NCBI GenBank assembly: GCA_913020715.1
Contig: CAJVZH010000017.1
Coordinates: 1 to 32,456, forward strand
Direction: 5' to 3'
DNA length: 32,456 nucleotides
Origin: an uncultured Gammaproteobacteria bacterium
GTDB lineage: Bacteria > Pseudomonadota > Gammaproteobacteria > PS1 > Pseudothioglobaceae
This document shows positions 17,037 to 25,472 of this stretch, piece by piece. Made by a program: the position numbers and the translations under genes. Under the pieces are notes generated by a model. That model saw only the letters and a program-made list of their open reading frames with translations. It had not been told where the DNA came from and ran no database searches. Within the stretch, counting starts at the first letter, position 1; each line of letters opens with the position of its first letter.

Positions 17037-18793
17037 TTTGCCGCTCCATAAAACCATTGTTTTTGGCGTTTTTTGGTTCTGACATCAAGATCATTCGTCA
17101 AACTCAAAGTGCAGTGAGACTTGTTGTTAAACGATAACTTTACAAGTACTTCTTTCATCAATTGATCTCGGGTTATTGTAAACTTAAGCACTGCACCTGA
17201 AGCCGACTTATTAATGAGCGACACAAGGCTCTCGTGTGCTACTTTAACGTCATCGACAGCAATGATCACATCGCCAACAAAAAGTCCGGCTGCTTGCGCA
17301 CAACCGTCATCCAGAACCTGGGTTATCTTGGATGAGCCATTGTCGTTAGTCACTCTCACGCCAAAAGCAACCAAATCTTTTGCATTAACACCAAACTGGC
17401 AATCAACGCCAACATAGCTGAAGGCTTCTTGCAGCGGTAATTCGTCCACACCGTAAAGATATTTTTCGAAAAAATCCTCAAAAGATTGCTTGGTGAGTTT
17501 TTTTACAATGCTAGCCATATCATCATCCTCTAGACCGGAGTCTGAATAATGAGTGTATGCATAACGCAACACGTCGTCAAGTGTGACTGTGTCTTTCGTT
17601 GTCTTTCGTATTTCTACGTCAAGCACGAAGGCGAGTAACGCACCCTTACCGTAGTAACTAACAATGGAATTTGGCGCGTTTTCATCTTGCTGATAAAACT
17701 TTGTCCAGGCATCAAAGCTGGATTCGGCAATGGATTGCTTTAAACGCCCGCTACCACTGCAAACCCGAGTCACCGTTTTGGCAAATAAATTCAGGTACGA
17801 ATCGGATGACAATATCTTAACTCTTAGTAAGGCCAATTCATCATAATACGAGGTAAAGCCTTCAAAGATCCACAACTGTTCGGTATAAGCCTCTTGATTC
17901 AAGCTCGGCTTTAAGAAAACCGAAGGTCTTAATTTTTTCACCCACCAAGCATGGAAATACTCATGACAGCAAAGTGATATAAAGCGCGTGTAATTTGAAG
18001 TCGGCTCTTCAATATGAGAATCTTGTAAATCCTCTCTTGAGCATATCAAACTGGTGGAATCAGCATGCTCAAGTCCACCAAAACCCTTCGTCATTACCAA
18101 GGTAAGAAACAGATAGCGATCAAAAGGCGTGTTGTTTCCAAAAAAATCAACATGGTGTTGGCAAATAAGTCTTAAATCGGATACTAATCGATCAGTGTCA
18201 GTATTATGCTCACCCGTCAATACCATTTGATGTGGAATGCCGGAAACAGAAAAATCAAACGACTGATAGTCCGCCATTTCCACCGGGTGATCAATGAGCT
18301 GATTGTAATTAGAGGCTTGATAAGTTGAATGTGTTTTGGATTCGTACAATTTTTCAAGCGTCGTCGCTATTTTCCAGCTACCTTTGCTTTGAGATTTTGG
18401 CGGTTGGTGAATTTCTATTTCACAAGGCTCATCTTCAAAGTCATGGGCTTTTAAGAAAATACTGGTGCCATTAAAAAAACCTCTTTCATCACTGAGGTAG
18501 GCGCTCCTTACCGATAAGTCGAAAGCGTAAACTTCATATTCAACCAGCAAAACCCCGCTACACGGATCGCACTGCCAATGATTTTTATCTAGCTTTTTTA
18601 CTTTGATCCTGTCGCCATCACTGGATGCAGATAGAGAAACAACGTGTTTGGCAAAATTACGTACAAGGTAACTGCCAGGTATCCAGTTAGCAAGAGAGAT
18701 TATTTGGCCAGAATCTTGAGGCTCTTTAATTTCAAGTTGTAGGCGAAAAATATGCGCAAAAGGCTTTTCTGGAAAGAGCTTATAGCGGAGCAT
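17033..18793 (-). CDS. M61-family metallopeptidase with PDZ domain
   Basis: A 586-residue aminopeptidase-like protein of the M61 (glycyl aminopeptidase) family. An N-terminal beta domain (about 1-190) precedes the zinc peptidase domain with GFGGLEH (237-243), zinc ligands in HEYFH (277-281) and E311 in EGFTSYY. A C-terminal PDZ domain (about 470-560, VDCQFGVNAKDLVAFGVRV as its start region) ends with GDVIIAVDD. No signal peptide is visible, so it is probably cytosolic. Its substrates are not known. It starts 2 nt after the TolC-like gene and overlaps the acyltransferase by 4 nt. Confidence 0.92.
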   Translation of the reverse strand: MLRYKLFPEKPFAHIFRLQLEIKEPQDSGQIISLANWIPGSYLVRNFAKHVVSLSASSDGDRIKVKKLDKNHWQCDPCSGVLLVEYEVYAFDLSVRSAYLSDERGFFNGTSIFLKAHDFEDEPCEIEIHQPPKSQSKGSWKIATTLEKLYESKTHSTYQASNYNQLIDHPVEMADYQSFDFSVSGIPHQMVLTGEHNTDTDRLVSDLRLICQHHVDFFGNNTPFDRYLFLTLVMTKGFGGLEHADSTSLICSREDLQDSHIEEPTSNYTRFISLCCHEYFHAWWVKKLRPSVFLKPSLNQEAYTEQLWIFEGFTSYYDELALLRVKILSSDSYLNLFAKTVTRVCSGSGRLKQSIAESSFDAWTKFYQQDENAPNSIVSYYGKGALLAFVLDVEIRKTTKDTVTLDDVLRYAYTHYSDSGLEDDDMASIVKKLTKQSFEDFFEKYLYGVDELPLQEAFSYVGVDCQFGVNAKDLVAFGVRVTNDNGSSKITQVLDDGCAQAAGLFVGDVIIAVDDVKVAHESLVSLINKSASGAVLKFTITRDQLMKEVLVKLSFNNKSHCTLSLTNDLDVRTKKRQKQWFYGAAK

Positions 18794-18795
18794 AC

Positions 18796-20178
18796 CTATA
18801 ACAATAGATCGATTGCAGAACGATATTCAACAACAGTCTTTTGATAACTTGCAGCAACTTGGGCGTAAGCGAAGTTCGCCATATTAAGCGCTTTTTCAGC
18901 GCCAATCAGCCAGCTTTTCTGACCTCTAGCATTGTTGTATCTTAACTCCTCTTCGCCCAACTTATCCTCGGCAATTTGTATTTGCGCTAGGCTTGTCTGC
19001 ATCATTTTACTCAAGAGGCTCATCTGGGAAACAAGGTTGCTAATTTGTTGCTTGGTATTCATCTCTACTTCGCGTTGTCGTGCATTTAAACGCGCAAGAG
19101 AAATATCAGAGCTCTGCAAATCAAGCTTGGCTTTGTTTTGACCCAGAGGATACGAAACATCAACACCCACTCGCCAAGATTGATCTTGATTGGAAAAACC
19201 ATCCAAGTAGTCAGTGGCCTCGCCTTGAGCGCTCAATCCGATACTCAAATTAACAGAAGGTAGTAACTTATTATCAAGGCTTTGGCGCTGACGAAGTAAT
19301 TTCTGCTTCTCTAGCTGTATTTGCTGTATTAATCTCAGCTGCGGTAAGGCCGTCCCAACGTCAATTCGAACAATATCATGGTGTTGATAAAGATCAAACT
19401 CTATAACCATTGCGCTTGGATGAATATTAATCTGCGCCGCAAGTTCTTGTCTTAACAAAGACAGTTCTTGTTGGGCTTGCAACCATTGTTGCTCTGCTCG
19501 TAATTTTGCATCCAACTCGCCCAACAATTCAGAGCGCTCAACAAGTCCACTGCTGAGCTTATTTTCAACCAGCTGAAGTTGTGTTATCGTTAAGTTGAGT
19601 TGTTGGCGATATACACTCTCTTTTTCCTGGGCCAACACCAAGTCAATCAATCTTTTAATCCTTAATGCAACAAAACTCTCGGACTGCTCTGCACGATTTA
19701 GACCCTGCGTGGTAACTTCAATCGCAGCTATATCGGCACCCAATCGGTCGTTAAGACCACCTTTATTCTGCAATAGTGGTTGGGAATAATCCACTCCAAC
19801 TGCATTGGAGCCAGATACTGAACCATCCCGATTGCTGCGATTCCACGAATGGCTTAAGCTTATATTTCCGCCTGTTTTCTCGATATTCTTTCTGGCCGAA
19901 ACTTCATATGCAGTGATACTTAAATCGCTGTATGGTCTAGAGGCAAGGTGGTCACCAGAAGTGTTACTGTTGTTGACAGAGCCCCTAATATTCCACTCTG
20001 TATAAGTGAGCGCCGCTTGCTGATCAATCAAACTCGCCTCTTCGGAGAGAGACAATTGTAAGAAATAAGGGTGTGTTTTAATCAGTACTGAGGTGTACTC
20101 ATCAACCGATAGAGCGCTAGCCTCAGTGCAAAGTGCAACAAAGCAAAGTGTTAATATTCTATTTTTAGCGTTGTGCAT
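18796..20178 (-). CDS. TolC-family outer-membrane efflux protein
   Basis: A 460-residue outer-membrane factor. The start at 20178 gives a clean signal peptide (MHNAKNRILTLCFVALCTEA, cleavage near residue 22); a start nine codons earlier would overlap aroK by 41 nt. The protein shows the two-repeat pattern of long alpha-helical coiled coils rich in Gln, Leu and Ala (about 150-260 and 340-450) with beta-barrel strands between them (for example GVDYSQPLL and DVSYPLGQNKAKLDL). TolC proteins form trimeric exit ducts with an inner-membrane pump and a periplasmic adaptor, but neither partner gene is adjacent, so the transporter served is unknown. Confidence 0.85.
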   Translation of the reverse strand: MHNAKNRILTLCFVALCTEASALSVDEYTSVLIKTHPYFLQLSLSEEASLIDQQAALTYTEWNIRGSVNNSNTSGDHLASRPYSDLSITAYEVSARKNIEKTGGNISLSHSWNRSNRDGSVSGSNAVGVDYSQPLLQNKGGLNDRLGADIAAIEVTTQGLNRAEQSESFVALRIKRLIDLVLAQEKESVYRQQLNLTITQLQLVENKLSSGLVERSELLGELDAKLRAEQQWLQAQQELSLLRQELAAQINIHPSAMVIEFDLYQHHDIVRIDVGTALPQLRLIQQIQLEKQKLLRQRQSLDNKLLPSVNLSIGLSAQGEATDYLDGFSNQDQSWRVGVDVSYPLGQNKAKLDLQSSDISLARLNARQREVEMNTKQQISNLVSQMSLLSKMMQTSLAQIQIAEDKLGEEELRYNNARGQKSWLIGAEKALNMANFAYAQVAASYQKTVVEYRSAIDLLL

Positions 20179-20686
20179 ATTGCTTAATGTCCTCGATAAC
20201 CTCATACAGTTGCTTGCCCGTTGTGTCGATCTCCAGGACTGACACTTCCCGGTAATAAGCCTCTCTTTCGCTCAGAATGTCACGAATCGTCTTTTCACGG
20301 TCAAGACTCTTTTCAAGTATGGGTCTATTATTAGATTTTGACGTTCTTTTTAATAACTGCTCAATGGATGAGGCCAAATACACTACAACGCCAGATTGTT
20401 GCAATAAAGCCCTATTTTCAGGCATCAGAACAATACCGCCACCGGTAGCAATAACCGCCCCAGACTTTTGGCTTAGCTCAGAGAGCATTTGCGACTCTCG
20501 ACTTCTAAAGCCTTTTTCGCCTTCAATATCGAAAATATGCTCTATGCTTACGCCTGTTTTATCAATTATTTCGTGATCAGAGTCAAAAAAATCACGACCA
20601 AGTTCGTCAGCCAAACGACGTCCAACGGTCGTTTTTCCAGAGCCCATTGGGCCAACTAATACGATATTTTCTAGCATTTTGGCCAT
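20165..20686 (-). CDS. aroK: shikimate kinase
   Basis: Phosphorylates shikimate with ATP in the aromatic amino acid pathway. The 173-residue protein has the P-loop GPMGSGKTT (12-20), the shikimate-binding DSD (35-37), R61 in FRSRES, and GGG (82-84). A lid arginine lies in the SKSNNRPIL region. It is usually paired with aroB, which is absent here; instead it lies between a zinc-finger gene and a TolC-like gene whose start it overlaps. Confidence 0.95.
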   Translation of the reverse strand: MAKMLENIVLVGPMGSGKTTVGRRLADELGRDFFDSDHEIIDKTGVSIEHIFDIEGEKGFRSRESQMLSELSQKSGAVIATGGGIVLMPENRALLQQSGVVVYLASSIEQLLKRTSKSNNRPILEKSLDREKTIRDILSEREAYYREVSVLEIDTTGKQLYEVIEDIKQYAQR

Positions 20687-20700
20687 TTGGTGTTTGCCGA

Positions 20701-20883
20701 TTACTGTTCTAGTTCATAGCTGGCACCGCAATACGGACAGCTTGTTTTTCCTTGCTCGTCAAATAAAAGAAATACTTTTGGGTGCATATTCCACTTTTGA
20801 GATTCTTTGGGTGGGCAGTGAAGAGGCAAATCCTCCTTTGCAACCAAGCTAAAGCTTTTATGTTTTGTTTGATTACCACCCAT
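20701..20883 (-). CDS. zinc-finger domain protein (NDUFS6/YcgJ-like small protein)
   Basis: A 60-residue protein from MGGNQTKHKSFS. The start ATG overlaps the ilvE stop as TAATG, which favours it over an ATG two codons upstream. It has C23 and H36 plus a C-terminal CPYCGASYEL, giving a C-H-C-C zinc-binding set like that of the small zinc-finger proteins related to mitochondrial NDUFS6. Such proteins are frequently found next to ilvE in gammaproteobacteria and betaproteobacteria, but their function is not established. Confidence 0.85.
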   Translation of the reverse strand: MGGNQTKHKSFSLVAKEDLPLHCPPKESQKWNMHPKVFLLFDEQGKTSCPYCGASYELEQ

Positions 20884-21812
20884 TAACACTTACCTTTTGC
20901 TATCCAACTTTCATACTTCTTGTTTTTCCCGGCAACACAGTCAAAATAAAGAGCTTGTAATTTCTCTGTTATTGGACCACGAGTGCCGCTTCCAATTGTG
21001 TGCTCATCAAGCCCCCTAATTGGCGTTACTTCAGCCGCGGTACCTGTAAAGAACGCCTCATCCGCACTACTAACATCTTCACAAGTGAGTTGCTTTTCAA
21101 TAACCTCATAACCCAAATCTCGAGCTAGCGTGAAGATGGTGTCGCGAGTAATTCCGGTCAAGGCCGATGTTAAGAAAGGTGTATAAATTTTACCTTCGCG
21201 TATAACAAAAATATTTTCCGCACTGCCTTCAGAAACAAAACCTTTGTCATCCAGCATTAATGCCTCATCAAAGCCTTTATCTAAAGCCTCCTTTAGGGCC
21301 ATCATAGAGTTGACATAATTGCCGTTCATTTTTGCTTCCACCAATGCTGGATTACTGTGTTGGCGAACAAATGAAGATGTGCAAATACGAATACCTTTTG
21401 TCATATTTTCCTCACCTAAATAAGCATCCCACTCCCAAGCCGCAATCATAGTATGCACTTTTAGGTTATCAGCTCTAAGGCCCATGCCTTCAGAGCCGTA
21501 AAAACACATTGGGCGCATGTAGGCTGATTTCAAGTTGTTCCTTGTAATCACTTCGCGTTGGGCTTGGTTTAGTGTTTCTCTGTCAAATGGGATGGTCATT
21601 CCCAAAATTTTTGCTGAATTAAACCAGCGATCGGTATGTTCTTCTAATTTAAATATTGCCGTACCGTTTTTTGTCTCATAAGCACGCACACCTTCAAAGA
21701 CTCCCATACCGTAATGCAGGGTATGAGTAAGCACATGTACCTTCGCTTCACGCCACTCTACCCACTCTCCATCCATCCAGATGAAACCATCTCTATCCGC
21801 CATTGTGCTCAT
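20883..21812 (-). CDS. ilvE: branched-chain amino acid aminotransferase
   Basis: A PLP-fold-type IV transaminase that makes or breaks down leucine, isoleucine and valine using glutamate and 2-oxoglutarate. The 309 residues show the PLP lysine K161 in EAKMNGNYVNS, the GVFEGVRAYET motif (38-47), and EGSAENIFVI (195-204), all class signatures. It is the first gene of an apparent six-gene operon (ilvE to the LpxL-like gene). A terminator-type hairpin in its leader suggests premature termination as a control. Confidence 0.96.
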   Translation of the reverse strand: MSTMADRDGFIWMDGEWVEWREAKVHVLTHTLHYGMGVFEGVRAYETKNGTAIFKLEEHTDRWFNSAKILGMTIPFDRETLNQAQREVITRNNLKSAYMRPMCFYGSEGMGLRADNLKVHTMIAAWEWDAYLGEENMTKGIRICTSSFVRQHSNPALVEAKMNGNYVNSMMALKEALDKGFDEALMLDDKGFVSEGSAENIFVIREGKIYTPFLTSALTGITRDTIFTLARDLGYEVIEKQLTCEDVSSADEAFFTGTAAEVTPIRGLDEHTIGSGTRGPITEKLQALYFDCVAGKNKKYESWIAKGKC

Positions 21813-21830
21813 AATTAATCCTAATTCTGT

Positions 21831-21863
21831 AAAAATATGGCCGCGCTAATAATCTCGCAGCCA
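21831..21863 (-). terminator. terminator hairpin in the ilvE leader (attenuator candidate)
   Basis: On the minus strand TGGCTGCG pairs with CGCGGCCA (8 bp, one G-U) across a 10-nt loop, followed by TATTTTT. No minus-strand gene lies upstream to need a terminator, and the ilvE start codon is only 18 nt further on. It therefore sits in the leader between a candidate promoter (21903-21908) and ilvE. The U-tract lies only on the ilvE strand. Confidence 0.7.
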
Positions 21864-21902
21864 ATAATAATCTGTGTTTTCTTAACTCACATTGATAAAA
21901 GG

Positions 21903-21908
21903 ATTATA
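21903..21908 (-). promoter_or_regulatory. candidate -10 of the ilvE promoter
   Basis: A perfect TATAAT on the minus strand. The best -35 (TTGATG) has a 19-nt spacer, longer than ideal. The predicted leader RNA to the ilvE ATG is about 80 nt. Confidence 0.45.
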
Positions 21909-22010
21909 CCCATGTCGAGTTTTTATTCATCAAATATAACACCACTCTAAGACTGTTGAAATCAAGCAATTATCTACCAACCCGTAGCAAAGATAGATTG
22001 TTAATCACAA

Positions 22011-22039
22011 CTGACTCTGAGCTCTATAGGCTGTAAAAT
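22011..22039 (+). promoter_or_regulatory. candidate promoter of the M48 peptidase gene
   Basis: CTGACT (22011-22016), a 17-nt spacer and TAAAAT (22034-22039), about 30 nt upstream of the ATG. It shares the 257-bp intergenic region with the divergent ilvE promoter. Confidence 0.45.
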
Positions 22040-22069
22040 ACTTAGGATTCGTTACATTTTGTTAAAGAC

Positions 22070-23311
22070 ATGGAATTTAATTTATTTACCTTAATCTTTC
22101 TCCTGGCTATACTTGCCTCGGTCGTCGCCCTTCTATGGCTTAACTTTAGGCAAGATCGCGCCATTAAAGCAACATATAATGAAGTACCGGAAGGCTTTAA
22201 AAATGACATCTCTCTTGAGGACCATCAAAAAGCAGGTCGCTACACACAAGCCAAATTATTGGTAAGTCATTTTGAAGTTATTGCCTCAACAGTTGTCCTG
22301 CTATTGTGGACTATAGGTGGAGGAATCAACCAACTTGATTTGTTTTGGCGAGACATCATCACCGACTCCCCTTTAATTCAAGGCTCTGCTTTTATATTAA
22401 GCATTATGCTCATCGCCAGTTTGATTGACCTGCCCTTTAGTTTTTATAGAAACTTTGTTCTCGAGCAAAAATTTGGCTTTAATCGAATGTCACCTATCAC
22501 CTTTATCGGTGACCTATTAAAAGAGTTAATACTAACCTTTATTGTTGGCATACCACTCATTTATGCTATCCTATTTTTAATGGGGGCAATGGGCAGCGCT
22601 TGGTGGATATACGTGTGGCTAACAATCAGTATTTTTAGCCTTATCATGATGTGGATTTATCCAACTTTCATCGCCCCAATTTTCAACAAATTCAAACCGC
22701 TAGAAAATAGCAACCTCAATGAACGAATAGACAATTTACTCCAAAGGACTGGCTTCAAAAATGATGGCATCTTTGTGATGGATGGCTCCAAAAGATCTTC
22801 TCATGGTAACGCTTACTTCACCGGCCTGGGCAAAAACAAAAGAATTGTATTCTTTGACACACTCCTTAACGGCATGGAAGATCGAGAAGTGGAGGCTATT
22901 CTTGCGCATGAATTAGGCCATTTTCATCACAAACACATCCGCCAACGTATGATTAGTTCTTTTGTTTTTAGCTTAATCAGTCTCGCCCTACTTGGCTACC
23001 TTATTGAACAGAGCTGGTTTTTCTTTGGCCTTGGCATTTCACAGGCCTCCAACCATACGGCACTCGTTATTTTCAGCCTAATCTTACCGGTATTTAGCTT
23101 TTTCATTACCCCGTTTAGCAACCTGATGTCACGCAAACACGAGTTTCAGGCGGACGCTTTTGCGGCAAGACACACGGATGCCAACGACTTAATATCTTCA
23201 CTGGTAAAACTTTACAAAGAGAATTCATCGTCACTCTCTCCAGATAAATATTACTCGGCATTTCATGATACTCATCCAAGTGCCACGTTACGCATTGAGA
23301 GGCTCAAATAA
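22070..23311 (+). CDS. M48-family membrane metallopeptidase (Ste24/CAAX-protease-like)
   Basis: A 413-residue integral membrane zinc protease of the M48A type, related to eukaryotic Ste24. Hydrophobic segments lie near residues 5-24, 68-84, 104-124, 150-172, 177-198, 295-312 and 328-348. The zinc site is HELGH (280-284) with third ligand E358 in EFQADAFA. The NAYFTG motif at 247-252 is typical of substrate positioning in M48 enzymes. It probably degrades or processes membrane proteins at the cytoplasmic membrane; its bacterial substrates are poorly known. It is the first gene of a pair with rsgA, 61 nt apart. Confidence 0.93.
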   Translation: MEFNLFTLIFLLAILASVVALLWLNFRQDRAIKATYNEVPEGFKNDISLEDHQKAGRYTQAKLLVSHFEVIASTVVLLLWTIGGGINQLDLFWRDIITDSPLIQGSAFILSIMLIASLIDLPFSFYRNFVLEQKFGFNRMSPITFIGDLLKELILTFIVGIPLIYAILFLMGAMGSAWWIYVWLTISIFSLIMMWIYPTFIAPIFNKFKPLENSNLNERIDNLLQRTGFKNDGIFVMDGSKRSSHGNAYFTGLGKNKRIVFFDTLLNGMEDREVEAILAHELGHFHHKHIRQRMISSFVFSLISLALLGYLIEQSWFFFGLGISQASNHTALVIFSLILPVFSFFITPFSNLMSRKHEFQADAFAARHTDANDLISSLVKLYKENSSSLSPDKYYSAFHDTHPSATLRIERLK

Positions 23312-23372
23312 ACCTTATGTCAATTAAGCTCTTTATAGTAGGTATAAACACCAACTTCTTCGCAGGACAACC

Positions 23373-24338
23373 TTGGCGTTAAACAGGCGACAAAAGTGGC
23401 GCGCCGAGAAGGTTCAAGCCGAGCGTATTGCCAGAGCCAACAAAGCATCAGAAAAAGCCGAATCAGAGACAAGCACCAATGGCGAAGAGCAAAAAGGCAG
23501 AGTAGTCACTCGTTATGGCCAACGCCAACTTGTAGAATCCAGCAATGGTGAATTATTCCAGTGTACCAGTAGACGAAACATCGATCTTTCGGTCGCTGGA
23601 GATGAGGTAATATTCCAACCCACCGACAATGACAATGGCATTGTTACTGCTTTACTGCCACGCAAAAGTGAGCTCAAAAGACAAGAAAAGTTAATCGCCG
23701 CAAATGTTGATCAATTATGGTTAGTAGTAGCTGCAGAACCAAAGTATCAGCTAGACCTCATTGATCGTTACCTTGTCGTAGCCGAAAATGCCAATTTACC
23801 AATTGCTATTGTTGTCAATAAAATCGAGTTGCTCGACGACATGGAAAATCTTCATAAGGATTTCTTAGTCTATCAAAATCTTGGCTATGAACTGCACTTT
23901 ATCAGTGTTAAAGATCGCCTAAATTTAGATGATTTAAAACAACAATTAGCCGATAAAACGCATATCTTTCTAGGTCAGTCTGGCGTTGGTAAATCTTCTC
24001 TCATTAATGAGCTTATTCCCGATTTAAACATTAGAGTGAATGAAATCAGTGAAAAAAGCAAGCTTGGAAAACACACGACAACCAACACTTGTATTTACAA
24101 AATCGCCAGTGGAGGTGACTTGATTGACTCACCTGGTATTCGAGAATTTCAGCTGGACAACCTTAGCACAAAGGACATTCTCAACGGCTTTATAGAATTT
24201 CAACCCCTGCTCGGTCATTGCCGCTTTAGAAATTGTCAGCACATCAACGAGCCCAACTGCGCGATCAAAGAGGCCTTGGAATCGGGTGATATTCACCCTT
24301 ATCGATACAATAGCTACCTTCGCTTACTCGAAGATTAG
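23373..24338 (+). CDS. rsgA: ribosome small-subunit biogenesis GTPase RsgA
   Basis: A circularly permuted GTPase that checks 30S maturation around the decoding centre and releases RbfA. The 321 residues contain a basic N-terminal tail and an OB-fold (about 42-98). G motifs follow in permuted order: G4 NKIE (149-152), G1 GQSGVGKS (201-208) and G3 DSPG (252-255). The C-terminal zinc knuckle has C283, C288, H290 and C296. The start is TTG at 23373, supported by AGGA five nt upstream. It is convergent with the methyltransferase gene, ten bases away. Confidence 0.95.
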   Translation: MALNRRQKWRAEKVQAERIARANKASEKAESETSTNGEEQKGRVVTRYGQRQLVESSNGELFQCTSRRNIDLSVAGDEVIFQPTDNDNGIVTALLPRKSELKRQEKLIAANVDQLWLVVAAEPKYQLDLIDRYLVVAENANLPIAIVVNKIELLDDMENLHKDFLVYQNLGYELHFISVKDRLNLDDLKQQLADKTHIFLGQSGVGKSSLINELIPDLNIRVNEISEKSKLGKHTTTNTCIYKIASGGDLIDSPGIREFQLDNLSTKDILNGFIEFQPLLGHCRFRNCQHINEPNCAIKEALESGDIHPYRYNSYLRLLED

Positions 24339-24347
24339 GCGGCTCAA

Positions 24348-24986
24348 TTATTTCTCGAAAATAACCACCCTGTCAGAGACGATAGTTAATTTTAACTGCC
24401 ATAATTTAGCTAAATATAGAAACGTTTTTCGACTAAAAAATCCGATATGCGAAGGATCGTTCTTATAATACCAGTCCGTAAAACTCACACTATCTGACAG
24501 CATTTCAGTCATCACGCCAAGGACGCCACTAGGATTTAACATATCGCATAAGCGACTCAGTTCAAATGCAGGTTGAGATAAGTGTTCAACAACTTCGGTT
24601 GCTGTAATAAAATCGTATTTACAGTGAAAAACTGCGTCATTCTGAGCATAAAACTTATCGAATAAATCGACCGTATAGCCTTGCTCTTCAAACATAACCG
24701 ATAGCGTTGGGCCTGGACCGCAGCCAAAATCAAGCCCTTTAGCTTGTTTAGGCAGCCTCTCTAACAAAGGTTTTGCTACTTGCGACAAAAACCGTCGGTA
24801 GTCAGTATCGTTTGGATCGTTATTATGTTGATCGTAGCGGGATTTTTCATCGACTTCACTTAGATGAAAAGCACTCGGAACAAAAACAAACTCACACACA
24901 CAGCAAGCGTGGTATTGACGAGTATCGTCAGTGTGATAAAGTTGGGTTTTATTTGAAGAGCATAAAGGGCAATTATGTGACTTCAT
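24348..24986 (-). CDS. class I SAM-dependent methyltransferase with N-terminal zinc ribbon
   Basis: A 212-residue protein. The N-terminus carries a four-cysteine ribbon (C6, C9, C28 or C29, C31). The Rossmann methyltransferase core then begins with the SAM-binding GLDFGCGPG (84-92), and continues with an acidic loop after VDLFDK and TATEVVEHL (motif II region). This matches the Methyltransf_23 type found widely in proteobacteria, with unknown substrate. It begins 21 nt after the SlyD-like gene and is probably co-transcribed with it. Confidence 0.85.
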   Translation of the reverse strand: MKSHNCPLCSSNKTQLYHTDDTRQYHACCVCEFVFVPSAFHLSEVDEKSRYDQHNNDPNDTDYRRFLSQVAKPLLERLPKQAKGLDFGCGPGPTLSVMFEEQGYTVDLFDKFYAQNDAVFHCKYDFITATEVVEHLSQPAFELSRLCDMLNPSGVLGVMTEMLSDSVSFTDWYYKNDPSHIGFFSRKTFLYLAKLWQLKLTIVSDRVVIFEK

Positions 24987-25007
24987 AATGCCCTTTTGTA
25001 AGGTGTT

Positions 25008-25472
25008 TTAGTGGACGTGACCGTGAGAGATTTCTTCCTCTTGCGCGTCACGGACAGACTCAATACTGACCGCAAAATGCAAGGTCTCACCAGCTAATGG
25101 GTGATTGGCGTCAACCGTAATCACTTCATCTTCAATTTTTGTCACAGTGACAACAAAGGGGTGACCCTCTTCGTCCTGTGATTGAAGCTGCATACCAACA
25201 GTCACATTATCAACACCCTGAAGTGCTGAGCTTGGAATTTCTTGAATAGCGTCCTGAAGTCTAAGACCGTAAGCCTCTTCTGGCTCAACTGAAACATCAA
25301 GCTTATCACCTACTTTACTGCCTTCCAATGCAGTTTCTAAGCCAGGAATAATGTTACCGTGGCCTTGTAAAAATGGCATCGGCTCTTTGCCTTCAGACGA
25401 ATCAATCACATCACCAGCGTCATTCTTGAGCGTGTAGTGCATTGTTACTACTTTTCCATTTTCAACTTTCAT
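25008..25472 (-). CDS. slyD: SlyD-like FKBP-type peptidyl-prolyl isomerase
   Basis: A cytosolic two-domain prolyl isomerase and chaperone. The chosen ATG (25472) has a strong AGGAG seven nt upstream; a longer frame to 25508 would add 12 residues with no support. In the 154-residue protein the FKBP domain is split around an insert-in-flap chaperone domain (about 70-125, ending near NHPLAGETLHF). The start MKVENGKVVTMHYTL and FLQGHGNIIPGLETALEG are SlyD-typical. The C-terminus stops at HGHVH, so the long His-rich metal-binding tail of E. coli SlyD is missing and a nickel-handling role is less likely. Confidence 0.88.
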   Translation of the reverse strand: MKVENGKVVTMHYTLKNDAGDVIDSSEGKEPMPFLQGHGNIIPGLETALEGSKVGDKLDVSVEPEEAYGLRLQDAIQEIPSSALQGVDNVTVGMQLQSQDEEGHPFVVTVTKIEDEVITVDANHPLAGETLHFAVSIESVRDAQEEEISHGHVH

